Assembly: GCA_958298945.1 (NCBI GenBank)
Contig: OY282610.1
Span: 35,409,667-35,473,666 of the forward strand
Origin: Atherix ibis
Lineage: Eukaryota > Arthropoda > Insecta > Diptera > Athericidae
DNA: 64,000 bases
Reading direction: 5' to 3'
The translations under genes were made by a program, and so were the position numbers. Within the stretch, counting starts at the first letter, position 1. Every line of letters starts with the position of its first letter. Positions 10,885 to 20,694 of the stretch are shown here, piece by piece. Under the pieces are notes generated by a model. That model was not told the origin of the DNA. It did no database searches and worked only from the letters and a program-made list of their open reading frames with translations.

Positions 10885-11651
10885 CACGAAGTCTGTTCAA
10901 AAAGTATCGCGAATTTTGTGTTTTTTCAAAAATTATTTATTTATTCATGAATATCTATTTTGTCACCTTCAAAGTAATCCCCACCAGATATTATACACTT
11001 GTGCCAACGTTTTTTCCAATCCTCGAAGCACTTCAAAAAATCATTTTTTGTGATCTTGTTCAGCTCCTCCTTCGATGCCGTCTTTATCTCCTCAATCGTA
11101 GCGTAGCTTCGTCCTTTCATGGGGCTCTCCAGTTTCGGGAACAAGAAAAAATGGCACGAGGCAATCGATATGTTTAAATCCTCAGTAACTTCTCTAACGG
11201 TGATTTGACGATTGGCCAATACTATACAATATTTTCTGCACTGCATCAATGTTTCCGTCTGTTGTTGACGTGCTCGGGCGTCCGGCACGCTTTTCGTCGT
11301 TCACATCTTCTCGGCCGTCGGAGAACATTTTGTGCCACCGATAAACGTTGCTTCGGTCCAAGGTAGCTTCACCATATTCCACAGTCAACATTCGGAATGC
11401 GTCCGCGCAATTAATTTTGTTTTTCACACAAAATTTAATACAGATTCTTTGATCCATTTTTTGGAATGGGCAAAAATCGAAGACGAGCCAAAACACGTGC
11501 AAGCAAAGCAGCTGTCAAAAATTAACTGAACATTCAAAATGGCCGAACTTGTCGGCATAAGTGAGAGTCATGAGTACCAACATAACGCCATAAAAATATC
11601 GAATATACGTAACCCGCAGAAATTCAAAATTCGCGATACTTTTTGACCTCG
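10885..11651 (-). mobile_element. Internally deleted mariner (DD34D-type) with both inverted repeats
   Basis: Both ends are present between TA dinucleotides. The left end is CACGAAGTCTGTTCAAAAAG and so on; the right end is its complement reading to TTTTTGACCTCG, with about 30 bp mostly matching. The minus-strand protein starts at ATG 11,457 (MDQRICIKFCVKNKINCADA) and reads through an HTH region with VYRWHKMFSDG and KRAGRPSTS. It shifts frame near 11,230 (VLANRQITVREVTEDLNIS), then jumps directly to FFLFPKLESPMKGRSYATI and ends at 10,941. The span that should hold the first two catalytic aspartates is gone. It is therefore a non-autonomous, MITE-like derivative. It sits inside the LINE of 10,500-12,110, so it arrived later. 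Confidence 0.85.
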
Positions 11652-12117
11652 TAGTTACTCAAAATAGCAAATGTGTTACTTAGGATAATATCTTGACATA
11701 CAATTGACTTGGAACTCATACGCGAGACTCAAACGATCTCATACAAACTTAGACTATTGGACACACATTCGAAGCTTACAACTGACAGTAAATTACTTAT
11801 TTATAATACCTATTTGGATCTATGGACAAGAACTCTGCGGTCCCATCAACCCATCCAACACTAGGTCTATCCATTCCAGTCAGTCAAAAACCCTTCGTAA
11901 GATTGTGAATGGTCCTTATTATGTTCATAACAGTGTCATACATGGTACATGAACTCTTTCGCGTTAAAAAAGTTGCATGCTCGTGTCAAGGACTCCTTTC
12001 CATCCCCTTTCAAGGCCACAAGACTTATTAATCTAATATCTAAGGTTCTCCAATTAAGTCACCATAGTTGAAGTAACACCGTTGGGTCTTAGCTACTCCT
12101 TCAGGTTGCATGATCTA

Positions 12118-12169
12118 AAAATACAATTTATCTACAAAAAAAACCAAATTTTGTAGATAAATTGTATTT
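12118..12169. repeat. Perfect 21-bp inverted repeat, 10-nt loop
   Basis: 12,118-12,138 (AAATACAATTTATCTACAAAA is the arm, 21 nt) and 12,149-12,169 are exact reverse complements. The loop is A-rich. No transposon gene is attached. Confidence 0.9.
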
Positions 12170-12467
12170 AAAACATTTGGCACTATTTAAATGGCCACTA
12201 CTGTATGTGCTAATAACTTTTATTCTCAAATAATTTCTTAACAAAAATACAAGTTCAAATATTGTTCGTATATTATATTCCAGAAACTTGATATTCATTA
12301 ATAACGAAGCTTAACAAAGCTCCTACAAAAAGCCAAAACGTTGTACTGTCAATAAAGAAAAAAGAACAAAAAAGAAAATAAATTCACACTTTTTGCTATT
12401 TTACATATTTTTTTCTTATTGAATTAAAATCGCATCTTATATGTTAAAATCCCCATTTAAGTTGTTC

Positions 12468-12480
12468 TGTGTGTGTGTGT

Positions 12481-12521
<41 letters not shown>
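12468..12521. repeat. (GT)n microsatellite
   Basis: About 54 bp of GT dinucleotides with one interruption (GTAT) near 12,484. Confidence 0.97.
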
Positions 12522-12522
<1 letters not shown>

Positions 12523-12702
12523 TGGAGCTGTTAAAATGTTATTGCAAATAAAAGTTTTTTTTTTGTTTAATATGATAAACATTGATATTTTTAATGGATC
12601 TTCTCTCTTTAATATACAATACAATAAATTGTAATATAATTTCTGAGTTTTATTTATATTTTTATTTTTAAATACCTGTGAAAATATACCATAAATAAAA
12701 GA

Positions 12703-12837
12703 GAGGTAATTAAAAATATTTTTACAATGAAATACAATATTTCAGAAACTAATAGAAAATTTTACTAAATGAGGTAATTAAAAATGTTTTTACAATGAAA
12801 TACAATATTTCAGAAACTAATAGAAAATTTACTAAAG
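12703..12837. repeat. 68-bp tandem duplication
   Basis: 12,703-12,770 is repeated at 12,771-12,837 with only a few changes (for example AAATATTTTT against AAATGTTTTT, and one fewer T). The unit begins GAGGTAATTAAAAAT. Confidence 0.95.
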
Positions 12838-12839
12838 TA

Positions 12840-13330
12840 GAAGAATTCGAAAGCAGTTCGTAAAAGTCGTTCCTTTTCACTATCGTTCCTTTTATCAACG
12901 CGTACCATTTCAATCTGTTCCTTGTCTGCCGCTATTGACAGCCGCTATTAACGAACTCGTAGGAACCAAGGGTCAAGTCGGCGCGATTGCGTTGGGGAAT
13001 GTGGTGGTGGTGATACAAAAACTGCCCATTTAAATTGTATATCGCGATCGCAATCGCTATCACAACTGTGGGCCCCCTCGTGAACTGGCGCTGAATATGT
13101 GCGGTCAGTTCTGTAGAAAAAAACCGTCGTTCCGTTTCATCGTTTCAACCACTTCGTTTGAACACTTCGTTCGGATCAGTTTGATTGTTGCATGCTCTCA
13201 TCGGTTCGGATAATCGTGTTTAACCAAATGAAATTGTGTGGGGATTATTGAGTGCGTCATGATATGTATGCGAGCTATAGCGGATATCTTTATTGCAGAC
13301 TAAAGTACATTCGATACCATTATTATTTAA
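12840..13330. promoter_or_regulatory. GC-richer island, candidate promoter / 5' UTR (weak)
   Basis: The composition changes sharply from AT-rich to mixed, with words such as ATCGCGATCGCAATCGC. Two arthropod initiator-like TCAGT words occur (about 13,105 and 13,178) in a stretch rich in CGTT/TTCG. This looks like a first-exon region of an insect gene. No convincing protein start follows, since the ATGs near 13,190-13,260 close within 20 codons. If real it could belong to the + strand PLXDC-like gene 14 kb downstream, or to a lost gene. It may also be old transposon DNA. Confidence 0.25.
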
Positions 13331-13559
13331 AAAGAACATTGTTCAAATGGCTGGCCTCCACGATTTCGTTTGCAGGAGATGATCCGAGAGGTGCGATTTT
13401 GGAAGACTAATCTCATCGATGACTTGCATGATGTGTTGTTTTCCAGCTCGGAAAGTGTTGACGGTTTATTGACATCGACCAGGGGAGATGCATTCCGGTT
13501 TTTTTCTTTCAGGGATCTAATTAAATCAATTGAGACTTGTATACTTCATTAATTGATTC

Positions 13560-14100
13560 AATCGAAGACCTACCAACAAAACGGCTACGTACGACTTGAA
13601 CGCTTCACTTAGTGACTTTAAACAAGGTTCTTGCAAAAAGTTTGGAAATATTAAGAAAAAAATGGATTTAAATTTTCAATGGTAGAGCCTCACTTACCTC
13701 AATGAAGAGGTGCTTTTGCTCACCTCTGGCATAGACCTTTGATTAAACGTGGTCCTACAGAAAACAGTCCAAAGGCGTTTAATTGAACTTTATCAGCAAT
13801 AAGTCCCTTGTTTCAACTGCTGTGTGACAATTCGTTACGTCCTGCTGGAATTGGATATTGTCCAAGTCCATATCGTCTACTTGAGGCCAACAAAAAAAAT
13901 CTGTTATTATCGCTCGACACCTTCGCCATTGGTTGTTACCGTCACGAAAGCCTCATTTCGATGATGCCACCCGACCAAAATCCACACCAGACAGTAACTG
14001 TTGTGCTTCTCGTCTCTGATCTGATAATTTTGCTTGTTTACGTAGCCATTCAGCCAAAAATGAGTTTTTCATCAAATCTAGGATCTCTTCATGATTAAAT
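13560..14100 (-). pseudogene. IS630/Tc1-like transposase remnant (copy 3)
   Basis: The minus strand reads FLAEWLRKQ (out of frame, WLNGYVNKQN-like) at about 14,070-14,030. FQQDVTNCHTAVETRDLLL lies at about 13,865-13,810, and TPLDCFL then SKVYARGEQ at about 13,780-13,720. FQQD keeps the second catalytic aspartate. Several stops and frame slips are present. The same family occurs at 6,115, 7,540 and 24,222. The larger repeat block to its right (14,220-15,245) also follows copy 4 at 24,222. Confidence 0.65.
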
Positions 14101-14219
14101 GGTAGTTACGGCACAACAGATACAACCGTAGCTTATAGAAGTACTGGATAGGAGTCTTAGACAAAAATTCTGTCCAAATCTACATTCGCAAGAACGCATA
14201 CACATGCAAAATAACAGAA

Positions 14220-15245
14220 ACGGCGTAAATCAGTGGGGGCCAATTTTAAACTTCAGTATGCGACTCAAGCGATTTGTTTAGAATCATTTTCATATATGAT
14301 GTAATTTATGCATAAACAAATCGATTTTTTAATATTGCAGATTTTTGTTGTATGATGTGTATTGGAAATATGCAATAAAACACATTATTTTATTTGAAAA
14401 TGTTTTTTATTTATTTATTTATTATATATTTTCATTTTATTTATTTCACTATATATATTATTTATTAAAACACAATTATAAAGTGGAAGATTATAGAAAA
14501 ATATGAATTTTAAGTTATTTGATTATATCAAAATAATTATGTGCATAAATAAAAATCCATTCCAAAAATGCAAAATGAATTAAATACGAAAATGTGATAT
14601 TATATTTGAAATAAAAACTACACAGCAACTTAGTAAATATAAATTTAAATGATAAAGTATTAACAGTAATACGATCGTTATATTTAGTTTTTCAATTAAG
14701 TTTTAACAGAAATTAAAGTATTTTTTGCTGCTTCTTTTTAATTTTCTTACACACACTTTACGAACGCTGGCACTGAACTAATTTCTGGTAAACATTGAAC
14801 TGTCAACATCACATTTGTTTACATTTATTCAATAATTAACTTTTCACTTTTCACTTTTAAATAAATCATTAAAAGCCATTTAAACACATCACAAATTAAA
14901 TTTTTGTTAATTTCTCTAGTAAAAATGAAGATGTCAACTTACCGAAAGAAAGAAATTCCCGGCTTCCTTGTATAAAACATTTCGTATTCTGAAATAAAAA
15001 AAACTTCCTATTAAATGTTATTAACAATATAATTACTTATAAAAAATACTTACTTTTTCGTAAATACTTCAAAAAAGATCCGATAAGTGCCAAAATAACC
15101 ATTTTAGAAACAACAAAAGTATAGAAGCATTTCCACTTTCATGGAGAATGGCGTGCTTGAAAACTCTCCGAATATTTACAAAATTGAGGCGCTTGATATT
15201 TACAAAATAAATAATAAACCTAAAATACAATTCCATTGTACAAAA
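14220..15245 (+). repeat. Paralogous repeat block, copy A
   Basis: It shares a long collinear AT-rich sequence with 24,580-25,880. Landmarks in both are ACAGAAACGGCGTAAATCA at the left, CAAATCGATTTTTTAATATTG, AAACATTGAACTGTCAACATC, and ATAAATAATAAACCTAAAAT at the right. It contains no protein motif. It follows an IS630/Tc1-like transposase remnant in both places, so it may be non-coding flank of that element. Confidence 0.8.
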
Positions 15246-15256
15246 AATAGCGAACC

Positions 15257-15589
15257 CGCGTACCTCAGCTTTCTTAGCGGTGCCTAGGAATTAACAAGAT
15301 TCCTTATCGTAGCTCAATGAGCGGAGTACAAACCGAAATACTCTTAAAACAAAAATTGGTATTACAGAAATCGGGGTGTCCCATAGTGTTAAAACACACT
15401 GTGCCCAAAAAATGGTAAGGCGCCTTAGGCAGCAACGTAGTGGCTGTGGTTAACACCCATATCGCGGGTACGATCTTCGGATTGCTGGTGGGAGATACTG
15501 GTAACTATCTAGAGCGCTGTCACTGTTTATGACAGTAGAGGTTTAGATAGGCCTCGCCACTAATAGTTGGAGTAATCAGCTTATAACTG
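15257..15589. repeat. Dispersed repeat, family shared with 4,350-4,640
   Basis: It is collinear with 4,350-4,640 and longer. It contains AAATACTCTTAAAACAAAA and GCGCCTTAGGCAGCAACG, then AACACCCATATCGCGGGTA. It lies exactly between repeat block A and a truncated mariner. The class is unknown. Confidence 0.55.
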
Positions 15590-15897
15590 AACGGGCTCCG
15601 AAGAAGGCAAAAACTGTGCCATCGGCCGTCAAGGTGATGGCCACGGTCTTTTGGGATTCGCAGGGCATCATTTTTATCGACTTCTTGGAAAAAGGAAAAA
15701 CAATAACAGGAGCGTTTTACGCGTCGTTATTGCAACGGTTGAGCGAGGAAATCAAAGAGAAACGCCTCCATCTGAAGAAGAAAAAAATCCTCTTGCATCA
15801 GGACAATGCGCGTGTGCACACCTGCGCTGTTTCCATGGCCAAAATTGTGGAATTGAGAATGGAATTGTTACAGCATACCGCTTATTCACTAGATTTG

Positions 15898-15917
15898 GCC
15901 CCGAGTGACTATTTTCT
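15898..15917. repeat. Target-site duplication, left copy (20 bp)
   Basis: GCCCCGAGTGACTATTTTCT, identical to 16,271-16,290. It flanks the LINE fragment inserted in the mariner. A long duplication of this kind is expected of target-primed reverse transcription. Confidence 0.93.
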
Positions 15918-16270
15918 CGTATGATATAAAAATGATTTTATTTAAATTTTTAAAGATGCAAACCTTGAAATCCTTAATTTTTTTTTTTTTTTGTGTTTAT
16001 AAAAAGCTTTTTTTTTTTTATCTGCAACTACAATTTTATTATAACAAGCAGATTTTCATAACATTTTAATTAAAAATCTTGTGCATCATAAAGTAGCAGT
16101 AAACACCCATTGGCATTTCTCCAACTAACGGAAGTTAGATTCGTCTAGAAAATCTCTAGGCCATTGTCTCTTAAGTCTCCGATCAGTGTTTCCGGGAACG
16201 GCAGTATAGGATAATTCTCTCCAACAAGTAGATTATGATGATAGGATAAACGGAAGTGAAATTTTTGATA
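15918..16270 (-). mobile_element. Short 5'-truncated LINE insertion with extra 3' sequence
   Basis: 16,019-16,270 matches the 3' end of the LINE at 349-573, in the same orientation (minus). It includes the phrases AGATTCGTCTAGAAAATCTC and ATCTGCAACTACAAT. To the left, a T run (16,008-16,018) marks the usual poly(A) end. Another about 90 bp with a second T run follows before the target duplication begins. The insert is bracketed by the 20-bp duplications and is younger than the mariner it breaks. Confidence 0.85.
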
Positions 16271-16290
16271 GCCCCGAGTGACTATTTTCT
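16271..16290. repeat. Target-site duplication, right copy (20 bp)
   Basis: Identical to 15,898-15,917. The mariner reading frame resumes here. Confidence 0.93.
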
Positions 16291-16729
16291 TTTCCCTAAT
16301 CTGAAGAAATAGCTTGGCGGACGACGGTTCACTTCCAACGAGGACGTCATTGCTCAAACGGATGAGTATTTTGCAGAACTTCCGAAATCCTATTTTTTGG
16401 ACGGGATAAAAATTTTGGAAAAACGGTTGGAAAAGTGTATAGAGCTAAAAGGAGATTATGTTGAAAAATAAAATTTTTTTTTTTTAAAAACAGTTTTTTT
16501 CCATCGTTTTCTAAGGACTTATTGAACGACCCTCGTACGTTGATTGATCGCAAGTCAATTCCTATGGTCGTAGGCGACTCGTGATTTTATGTTTAATGAC
16601 AGATAAGTCACGTTATATAATATATTATTACTGTACAAAAAATCAAAATTGCCTGTCGTTGTGTTTAAATTGTATTTTTGTTTGCAATAAGTGAATTAAA
16701 ATGAATATAAATTATGTTTTTTGGAATTC

Positions 16730-16830
16730 AAATTCAGTGGATGTCATGTATACATAAAAAAATCTACACAAAAGTATGCAAGCGTTACGATTTCGCGCCG
16801 GTTTTGGAATAATTTAGCCAGAAAATTGCA
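16730..16830 (+). repeat. Repeat segment shared with 25,908-26,003
   Basis: TACATAAAAAAATCTACACA and AAAGTATGCAAGCGTTACGA are found in the same order at 25,920-25,965. This is probably the continuation of repeat block A, separated from it by the insertions at 15,257-16,535. Confidence 0.75.
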
Positions 16831-16839
16831 TATACAAAA

Positions 16840-18900
16840 ATATGACGTACGGGCATATCCAGGTATTCTTTAATCTAAGGATACAACGTATAAGAATGAC
16901 AGCAATTTCATTTGAAACGTTAGAGTAATAGGGTGTCAAGGATTGAATGTACCTATTGTAAAGCCCCTCAAAAATGTTCTTATGAATTTTTTGAAAATTG
17001 ACAAATGTTTCTTTTGTTATTATTTGAAACAATTTAGACTAACTTTTTTATTTTTAATTGTTGTTATATGTAAGGTAAGGTCTCTGTAAGATAATCTCAC
17101 CAAATGGCCTCATGGTCTTAAGTTTTAGAAAATTAAAAAGAGGTGTAGGAAAAGGAATTGTTGCGTCTAGGAGCTCCATAATGAAAGGAGTCTTATTCAG
17201 AAGTGGCATTCATTTAAATATAGAGTTGAACGGTATCATAATGGCATGAAGGACTCGATGGAGTAGGTTGGGTACCGAAGAGAAAATCATTTTCTTACTC
17301 AGAATTTCCGAATGATTGTTGATTAGATTCGCCTTACGATGTTTGGCTAATGTGTGAGAAGAAATTTGTTCACCGTTGGTCTAGTCTATTTGTCAACGCA
17401 TGGTCAAAGATGTCACATGCCATTTGGTATTTTTCCATTTTTATTTTTATCAATTTTGGAGTATTTTTAAGATTACGCTTAATAGAGGGATATTTTCTCA
17501 AGTGCCCCGAGTTAGTGGCATACGTGGCGTCTGGCATTCGAATCCAGAGCAGTATTCAGTTCGAGTTTAGCTAATAAAATATTTCGAGTGGCTAGAACTA
17601 CAATATTTCCAAATGGCCTTATTTATTTTGTAGCACTTGACATTTATTGAACTATTGGAAAAAATTTCATCCCAACGTGGTGATAATCATAAAATGTTTA
17701 TTCATTTTCTATTTTAATGATTACCATCTTAAATAGTAAAAGCATACTCCTAGAGTTGGACGATTTTAAGACTAGCTGGTAGATTAATTTTTATTCAGGA
17801 CATTCAGGATTTTATTAATTTCCCATGTAAAATTAGGCATCTTCTTACTGCATCATATGGAATTAAATAAATTTCTTTGGATGATGATCTTTTCAACTTA
17901 CGAGTAAATCTTGAGAATGTATTTTGCGTTATTCTCTAGAGTCAAAACGATGTCAAATTACGAGTAGTTGTCGCTTTAAGCTAACAATGCACATGCAATT
18001 AAAAATAGACCAAATATATAGTTTATCATGACATGAATGTGTTAATCAACTAAGTTGCAGTTAGCTTGTCGAGGAGGCACTACAAATTTTTTCGTTCGGT
18101 CTAAAGGTTAATGAGTGTATGCTCTTTTCTAAAAATATAAACACCCATGCAAGCGTAAACAAAATATTCAAAACTTATCAACTTCTGTTTGTAAGATAAT
18201 ATACACATTTCTGTTTGTAATCTCTCCAAATAAACGTCGCCGCGAATGATAATACGAGTACTAAAACATTTGCAGTTAAATGTTGGAAGATACAATCTAT
18301 CATTTTGTTGTCATTTATTTATGATCAATATTTGATTATTAATCATATTTCCAAATCATCCAATTATGCTCAAAGCTATCACAGATTATTTAATTATAAT
18401 TTATTTTGTCTAATGAAAAGTCAACAAAAAAACACCAATCAACATACCAAAAAGATAATCATCTAACATACAATACTTAAAAATTCGATGTTTTTAAATT
18501 GAATCAATTTTATATCTATTAAAATTAAATTTTTATTTACATGATTGTTGTTGTTGAAGAGGTTTGCTATTATTAAAAACAACATTGTTGCTTGATAATT
18601 GACTATTACAGTGAATAATTGGTGTTATTTAATAGAATTAAAGAAGGGTGAGGGAGGGGAAGGTGGGGCCTTGTTAACAACTCGACCATTCACTGATAAG
18701 TAATTATATTAGACAAAAATCTAATCATTGTTGAATGTTTTTTTTTTTTATAGTTTTTATTTCGTTCAGTTTATTTTTTTCTGACTAAACAAATTGCATA
18801 TAAGAACCTGTCGGTGTGTATTTCGTATAAAAAACAGTTTAGTTTAATTTCGATTTGAAAAATATGATCCGTTTCTTTTTAAGGGGAAAGTTATTTTTTT
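16840..18900. other. Mixed intergenic DNA, no gene recognised
   Basis: 17,060-17,580 is less AT-rich and may be old transposon DNA, but no coding motif could be read on either strand. The rest is AT-rich. Confidence 0.45.
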
Positions 18901-18914
18901 TTAAATTAGTATAA

Positions 18915-18968
18915 TTAAAACTAAAAAGAAATTTAATATTTTATTTTTATGTATAATCGATGCAATTA
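18915..18968. repeat. Short remnant of the IS630/Tc1-like element end
   Basis: AAACTAAAAAGAAAT and a GATGCAATTA word recur in the same order at 7,466-7,535, next to transposase copy 2. No transposase follows here because another element begins at 18,969. Confidence 0.45.
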
Positions 18969-19562
18969 CACGGTGTGTCCCAAAAACAACCGGAATTTAT
19001 ATTTAAATCATACAACATGCAGCGCCATCTATTGAAAATTTACAGTATTAAAAAGATACATAAATCCTCTTTCAAACGCACCTAAATTCATATAAATTGG
19101 ATGTGAAAGTTACAGCCATTTTAATAAAAGTAAAAGTGTGTTAATGTTACAAAACAAAAATGGCTGGGATATCATCATAAAATGCTCCTTTCATCTTGGT
19201 TTTCAGTTTTTGAAATAGAAAATAGTCACATGGTGATAGATCAGGTGAATACGGAGGGTGGTTGATGAGAGAAATCCGTTTTTTCATCAAAAATTCGTTC
19301 ACTTTTTTGGTCTTCATTTAATTCATGTGGAACAAAACGCGCACAGAGCTTTCTTCTACTCAAATCTTTAGTTAAAATTCTCCAAATAGTGTTTTTACTC
19401 GTATTTAATTCCTCATCCAACATTCCCGTAGTAAAATTTGCATCGATGCCAATGTTTTCACGGACTTTTTCCACCAATTCAGCGCGATTACTAGCTTCTG
19501 GACGACCTGGCCTTATGTCGTCCTTTAAATCCTCAAGACCATTTTTAAATCGTGTAAATAAC
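18969..19562 (-). mobile_element. Internally deleted mariner/Tc1-superfamily element
   Basis: The left end, CACGGTGTGTCCCAAAAACA, follows a TA dinucleotide and looks like a terminal repeat. The minus strand reads FTRFKNGLEDLKDDIRPGRP from about 19,562, then LVEKVRENIG, NTSKNTIWRILTKDLS and LCARFVPHELNEDQK. That is the DNA-binding half with the WVPHEL-like box. After about 19,290 the sequence jumps, with a frame change, to HPPYSPDLSPCDYFLFQKLK (19,262-19,205), the third catalytic aspartate region. The catalytic middle is deleted, making it non-autonomous. Its far end is cut where the irritans mariner begins. Confidence 0.75.
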
Positions 19563-19564
19563 TT

Positions 19565-20690
19565 TTGTTATTGAAAAAAAAATGGATAAAGACGAATTTC
19601 GTGTATTGATAAAGCATTGCTTTTTGATGAAAAAAAATACAGTGGAAACCAAAGCATGGTTTGACAAACGTTATCCGGACTCTGCTCCAGCTATTTCAAC
19701 TGTGGAATATTGGTTTCGTCAATTTCGAACTAGTCGTACGAGCACAGTTGATGCAGAACGCAGTGGACGCCCAAAAGAGGTGGTTACGGCAGAAAACATC
19801 AAAAAAATCCACAAAATAATTTTAAATGACCGTAAAGTGAAGTTGAGCGAGATAGCTGAGACTCTGAAGATATCGAAAGAGCGTGTTGGACATATCGTGC
19901 ATGAATATTTGGGCATGCGAAAGCTGTGTGCAAAGTGGGTGCCGCGTGAGCTCACTGTGGACCAAAAACAACAACGTGTTGATGATTCTGAGCAGTGTTT
20001 GGAGCTGTTCAAGCGCAATAAACCCGAATTTTTGCGTCGATATGTGACAATGGATGAAACATGGCTGCGTCACTACACTCCAGAGTCCAATCGGCAGTCG
20101 GCAAGTGGAGAGCGAGCGACGGACCGAATCCAAAGCGTGGAAGGACGCAACAGTCGGCTGGCAAGGTGCTGGCGTCTGTATTTTGGGATGCGCATGGTAT
20201 AATATTCATTGACTATCTCCAGAAGGGACAGGCGATCAACAGCGACTATTATATAGCGTTATTGGATCGTTTGAAGAAAGAAATCGCTAAGAAACGGCCT
20301 CATTTGAAGAAGAAAAAAGTGTTGTTTCACCAAGACAATGCACCGTGTCACAAGTCGATGAAAACGATGGTCAAACTCAATGAATTGGGCTACGAATTAC
20401 TTCCCCATCCACCGTATTCTCCAGATCTGGCCCCCAGCGACTTTTTCCTGTTTGCAGACCTCAAGAGAATGCTCGCTGGCAAGAAATTTAAGACCGATGA
20501 TGAAGTGATTGCCGAAACTGAGGCCTATTTTGAGGCAAAACCGAAAGAGTACTATAAAAATGGTATCGAAAAGTTGGAAGATCGCTATAATCGCTGCATC
20601 GCCCTCGAAGGGCATGTTGAATAATAAAAATGAATTTTGCAAAAAAAAATATTTTTACTGTGTTACCTTATAGACTTTTCAGCCTAACTT
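19565..20690 (+). mobile_element. Irritans-subfamily mariner, right end intact, left end missing
   Basis: The right terminal repeat (about 20,665-20,690, TAGACTTTTCAGCCTAA) is the irritans type and is followed by TA. The matching left repeat was not found upstream of the start codon. The sequence passes directly into the neighbouring deleted element at about 19,562. The transposase lies inside (19,582-20,624). Confidence 0.8.
19582..20624 (+). pseudogene. Mariner transposase (irritans subfamily, Himar1-like), one frameshift
   Basis: The ATG at 19,582 opens MDKDEFRVLIKHCF. The product is about 347 residues, the usual length for the subfamily, and would cut and paste a mariner at TA sites. Domains in order are the first HTH with STVEYWFRQF, the linker RSGRPKEVV, the second HTH with LKISKERVGHI, and then WVPREL near residue 113. 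The first catalytic D is in TMDETW (about residue 156). The second is in FHQDNAPCH and the third is 35 positions on in SPDLAPSDFF, giving DD34D. One base is missing near 20,102 after NRQSA, where relatives have an E-W codon pair. The second part continues in another frame to the stop after EGHVE. All three catalytic residues survive, so this is a fairly young copy inactivated mainly by the single deletion. Confidence 0.92.
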
Positions 20691-20694
20691 TACA

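Larger units (their letters stand above)
10500..12110 (+). mobile_element. Jockey-like LINE fragment, split by a mariner insertion
   Basis: The + strand reads VAQGCILGPILYNIYCSDI at about 10,570-10,628, the RT palm motif. After it ATYAILRSHEN (about 10,648) looks like the YADDTAIL box with the four residues DDTA lost in frame. 10,740-10,885 continues with KVNNLKSVHGNLSLH. After the mariner (10,885-11,651), 11,680 onwards resumes with YLDIQLTWNSYARLKR and then SKTLRKIVNGPYYVHNSVIH (about 11,885-11,945). The tail fades by about 12,110. Stops and frameshifts are frequent, so the element is dead. It is related to, but clearly diverged from, the LINE at 330-1,625. Confidence 0.75.
15590..16535 (+). 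mobile_element. 5'-truncated mariner (same family as 22,995-24,121), interrupted by a LINE
   Basis: Coding starts mid-protein at about 15,591 (ERAPKKAKTVPS region). It runs through VMATVFWDSQGIIFIDFLEK and LLHQDNARVHT, which holds the second catalytic D, to LDLAPSDYFL at 15,917. A LINE fragment (15,918-16,270) interrupts it. The protein resumes at 16,271 with SDYFLFPNLKK, then a TAG where the sister copy has TGG (W), then FTSNEDVIAQTDEYFAELPK to a stop at about 16,470. The right inverted repeat is 16,506-16,535, ending CGACCCTCG before TA at 16,536. The YSPD box reads YSLD. It lacks the N-terminal half and left end, so it is inactive. Confidence 0.85.

Noticed and set aside
13808..14098. 96-codon + strand open frame
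   Set aside because: It is antisense to transposase pieces (FQQDVTNCHTA) on the minus strand.
17060..17580. Possible retroelement coding region
   Set aside because: Composition is suggestive, but no reverse transcriptase, integrase or protease motif could be read in any frame.
19719..20209. Minus-strand open frames of 66-103 codons across the irritans mariner
   Set aside because: They are antisense shadows of a clearly recognised transposase on the + strand.
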